The translations under genes and the position numbers were made by a program. 7,139 nucleotides of DNA, from NCBI GenBank assembly GCA_024278155.1, contig JAJRTT010000506.1:1-7139 (forward strand), written 5' to 3'. Of the stretch, positions 6,015-7,139 are shown piece after piece. The notes beneath the pieces were generated by a model. It did not search any database. It was given only the letters and a program-made list of their open reading frames with translations, and was not told the origin of the DNA. Numbering within the stretch: the stretch's first letter is position 1; each line of letters opens with the position of its first letter. This DNA comes from Bacteroidota bacterium. GTDB lineage: Bacteria; Bacteroidota; Bacteroidia; Bacteroidales; JAADJA01.

Positions 6015-7139
6015 ATGAAATTACAAAAGAACCATATCCTTATCCTCATCTTGCTTTTTGCGTTTTTTGCCCCCTTGTCGCTTTACAGGCATAAAAACAT
6101 TGAAGCAACAAGTTTTAGGACTGAGATATGGGCCGACCGTGCCGGATATTACCTTTACCTGCCCTCTACCTTTATTTATGGTTTCTCGACCAAAAATTTC
6201 CCTGGGGATATTGAATCGAAAACAGGCGAAGGCTTTGTCGTGAACAAGGAGAAAAACAGGGTTGAAACAAAATATACCTATGGCGTTGCGTTATTGCAAC
6301 TCCCGTTCTTTTTGGTTGCCGATGGAATTACAAGCTTTTCGGATAGATTTCCAAGGGACGGCTTTTCATATTACTACCAAAAATCCATAAACTTTGCGGC
6401 TTCCTTTTATCTTTCATTGGGTTTGTTCATTTTGTTTTTGGCACTAAAGGTTTACTTTAATTATAAAAACAAAATACTTATTGCAACACTCGGAACCCTC
6501 TTTCTCGGCACAAACTTGTATTACTATGGCATTATCGAAACCGGGATGTCGCATATATATTCCTTTTTTTTGTTTTCCTCTTTGCTGTTCCTGGTTACGC
6601 ATAAAGCGAAATTCAAAAACAAATTAAGGTACTTCTCCTTTTTGGGGCTGATATCGGGATTGATCGTATTGATAAGGCCCACAAACATTATTATCCTGGC
6701 AATTCCATTTATTTGGGGCATTGGCAACTTCAAACAATTGTCACAAAGATTTAAGGAGTTCTTCAAACCTTCTATAATTCCTTTCTGGCTTGTTCCCGGA
6801 CTGCTTGTTTTCGTTCCCCAGTTTGTTTACTGGAAATACTCAACAGGTCATTTCTTATCATATACCTATAAAGATGAAGGTTTTTCAAACGCTTTGTCCC
6901 CAAAAGTACTTGAAGTGTTATTTGCCCCAAACAATGGGCTTTTCCCGTATAGCCTGATATTTATCCTGGCACTTGTCGGGATAGTCTTGATTTGGAAAAG
7001 CAATAAAACACTTGCCCTTTATTCCTCGTTTGTGTTTTTATTGATTACCTACATGACAGCTTCATGGCACGATTGGCGTTTTGGTTGTGGTGCAGGGATG
7101 CGGAATATGGTGGAGTATTACAGTTTGTTTTCATTTCCA
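6015..7139 (+). CDS. Polytopic membrane protein, GT-C glycosyltransferase-like (cut by right edge)
   Basis: The frame is open from ATG 6015 to the last base, 375 codons without a stop, so the gene continues beyond the window. The preceding in-frame codons run back to a TAA at 6000-6002, so no other start is available. A first membrane helix (7-24) leads to a periplasmic loop with an acidic, aromatic motif, IWADRAGYYLYLPSTF (38-53), as in GT-C enzymes where an acidic residue of the first loop is catalytic. Further hydrophobic segments lie near 91-104, 128-147, 153-171, 180-195, 205-220, 223-236, 255-272, 311-327 and 333-349. GMSHIYSFFLF (177-187), LIRPTNIIIL (219-228) and GMRNMVEYY (361-369) recall Bacteroidota membrane proteins annotated as GT39-like. 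It probably transfers a sugar from a lipid carrier on the outer face of the inner membrane; the substrate cannot be read from the sequence. Confidence 0.78.
   Translation, partial: MKLQKNHILILILLFAFFAPLSLYRHKNIEATSFRTEIWADRAGYYLYLPSTFIYGFSTKNFPGDIESKTGEGFVVNKEKNRVETKYTYGVALLQLPFFLVADGITSFSDRFPRDGFSYYYQKSINFAASFYLSLGLFILFLALKVYFNYKNKILIATLGTLFLGTNLYYYGIIETGMSHIYSFFLFSSLLFLVTHKAKFKNKLRYFSFLGLISGLIVLIRPTNIIILAIPFIWGIGNFKQLSQRFKEFFKPSIIPFWLVPGLLVFVPQFVYWKYSTGHFLSYTYKDEGFSNALSPKVLEVLFAPNNGLFPYSLIFILALVGIVLIWKSNKTLALYSSFVFLLITYMTASWHDWRFGCGAGMRNMVEYYSLFSFP

Noticed and set aside
5861..6094. Short open frames on both strands in the gap before 6015
   Set aside because: They overlap the secure start of the GT-C-like gene, lack recognisable features and have compositions expected from chance in AT-rich DNA.
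6524..6766. 80-codon minus-strand open frame
   Set aside because: It is entirely antisense to the membrane protein frame 6015-7139, which has coherent hydrophobic segments and conserved motifs.

Overview
The window looks like a chromosomal segment from a member of the Bacteroidota, probably a Bacteroidales or Marinilabiliales-type organism. The evidence is the mix of families (DUF4834, DUF4136 lipoprotein, a short POTRA-less Omp85 barrel, a long YfhO protein), the lack of Shine-Dalgarno sequences before most genes, and several matches to the Bacteroidota -7 promoter element TAnnTTTG. I see no transposase, phage gene, CRISPR array, tRNA or rRNA. Genus-level placement is not supported.

Left part (1-3520, all on the minus strand; transcription order runs from high to low coordinates). 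rpmH (ribosomal protein L34, 3286-3444) has its own promoter and a strong hairpin terminator. Next comes a DUF4834 small membrane protein (2730-2990) with its own promoter, then a YfhO-family polytopic membrane protein (39-2522). One base after the YfhO stop, the first 12 codons of a GT4-like glycosyltransferase run off the left edge (1-37). YfhO and the glycosyltransferase form a tightly spaced pair that points to cell-envelope glycan or lipid-linked sugar work.

Middle (3445-4585). A stretch of about 300 bases (3445-3742) holds the rpmH promoter and then an unexplained, GC-richer segment of about 200 bases with a hairpin, a short tandem repeat and a 14-base repeat shared with the end of the next gene. 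It is followed by a DUF4136 lipoprotein on the minus strand (3743-4327) and a divergent intergenic region.

Right part (4586-7139, plus strand). A 403-residue outer-membrane beta-barrel of the Omp85/BamA-TamA C-terminal type starts at a TTG codon and has a clear signal peptide. After a 217-base gap comes a long open reading frame, cut by the right edge (6015-7139, 375 residues). It encodes a polytopic membrane protein resembling GT-C glycosyltransferases.

Taken together this is mostly an envelope-biogenesis neighbourhood with one housekeeping ribosomal gene. Three real genes are easily missed by a length- or stop-based ORF scan: rpmH and the two edge-truncated genes. I did not find a convincing new multi-gene system. 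The least explained DNA is 3530-3740.
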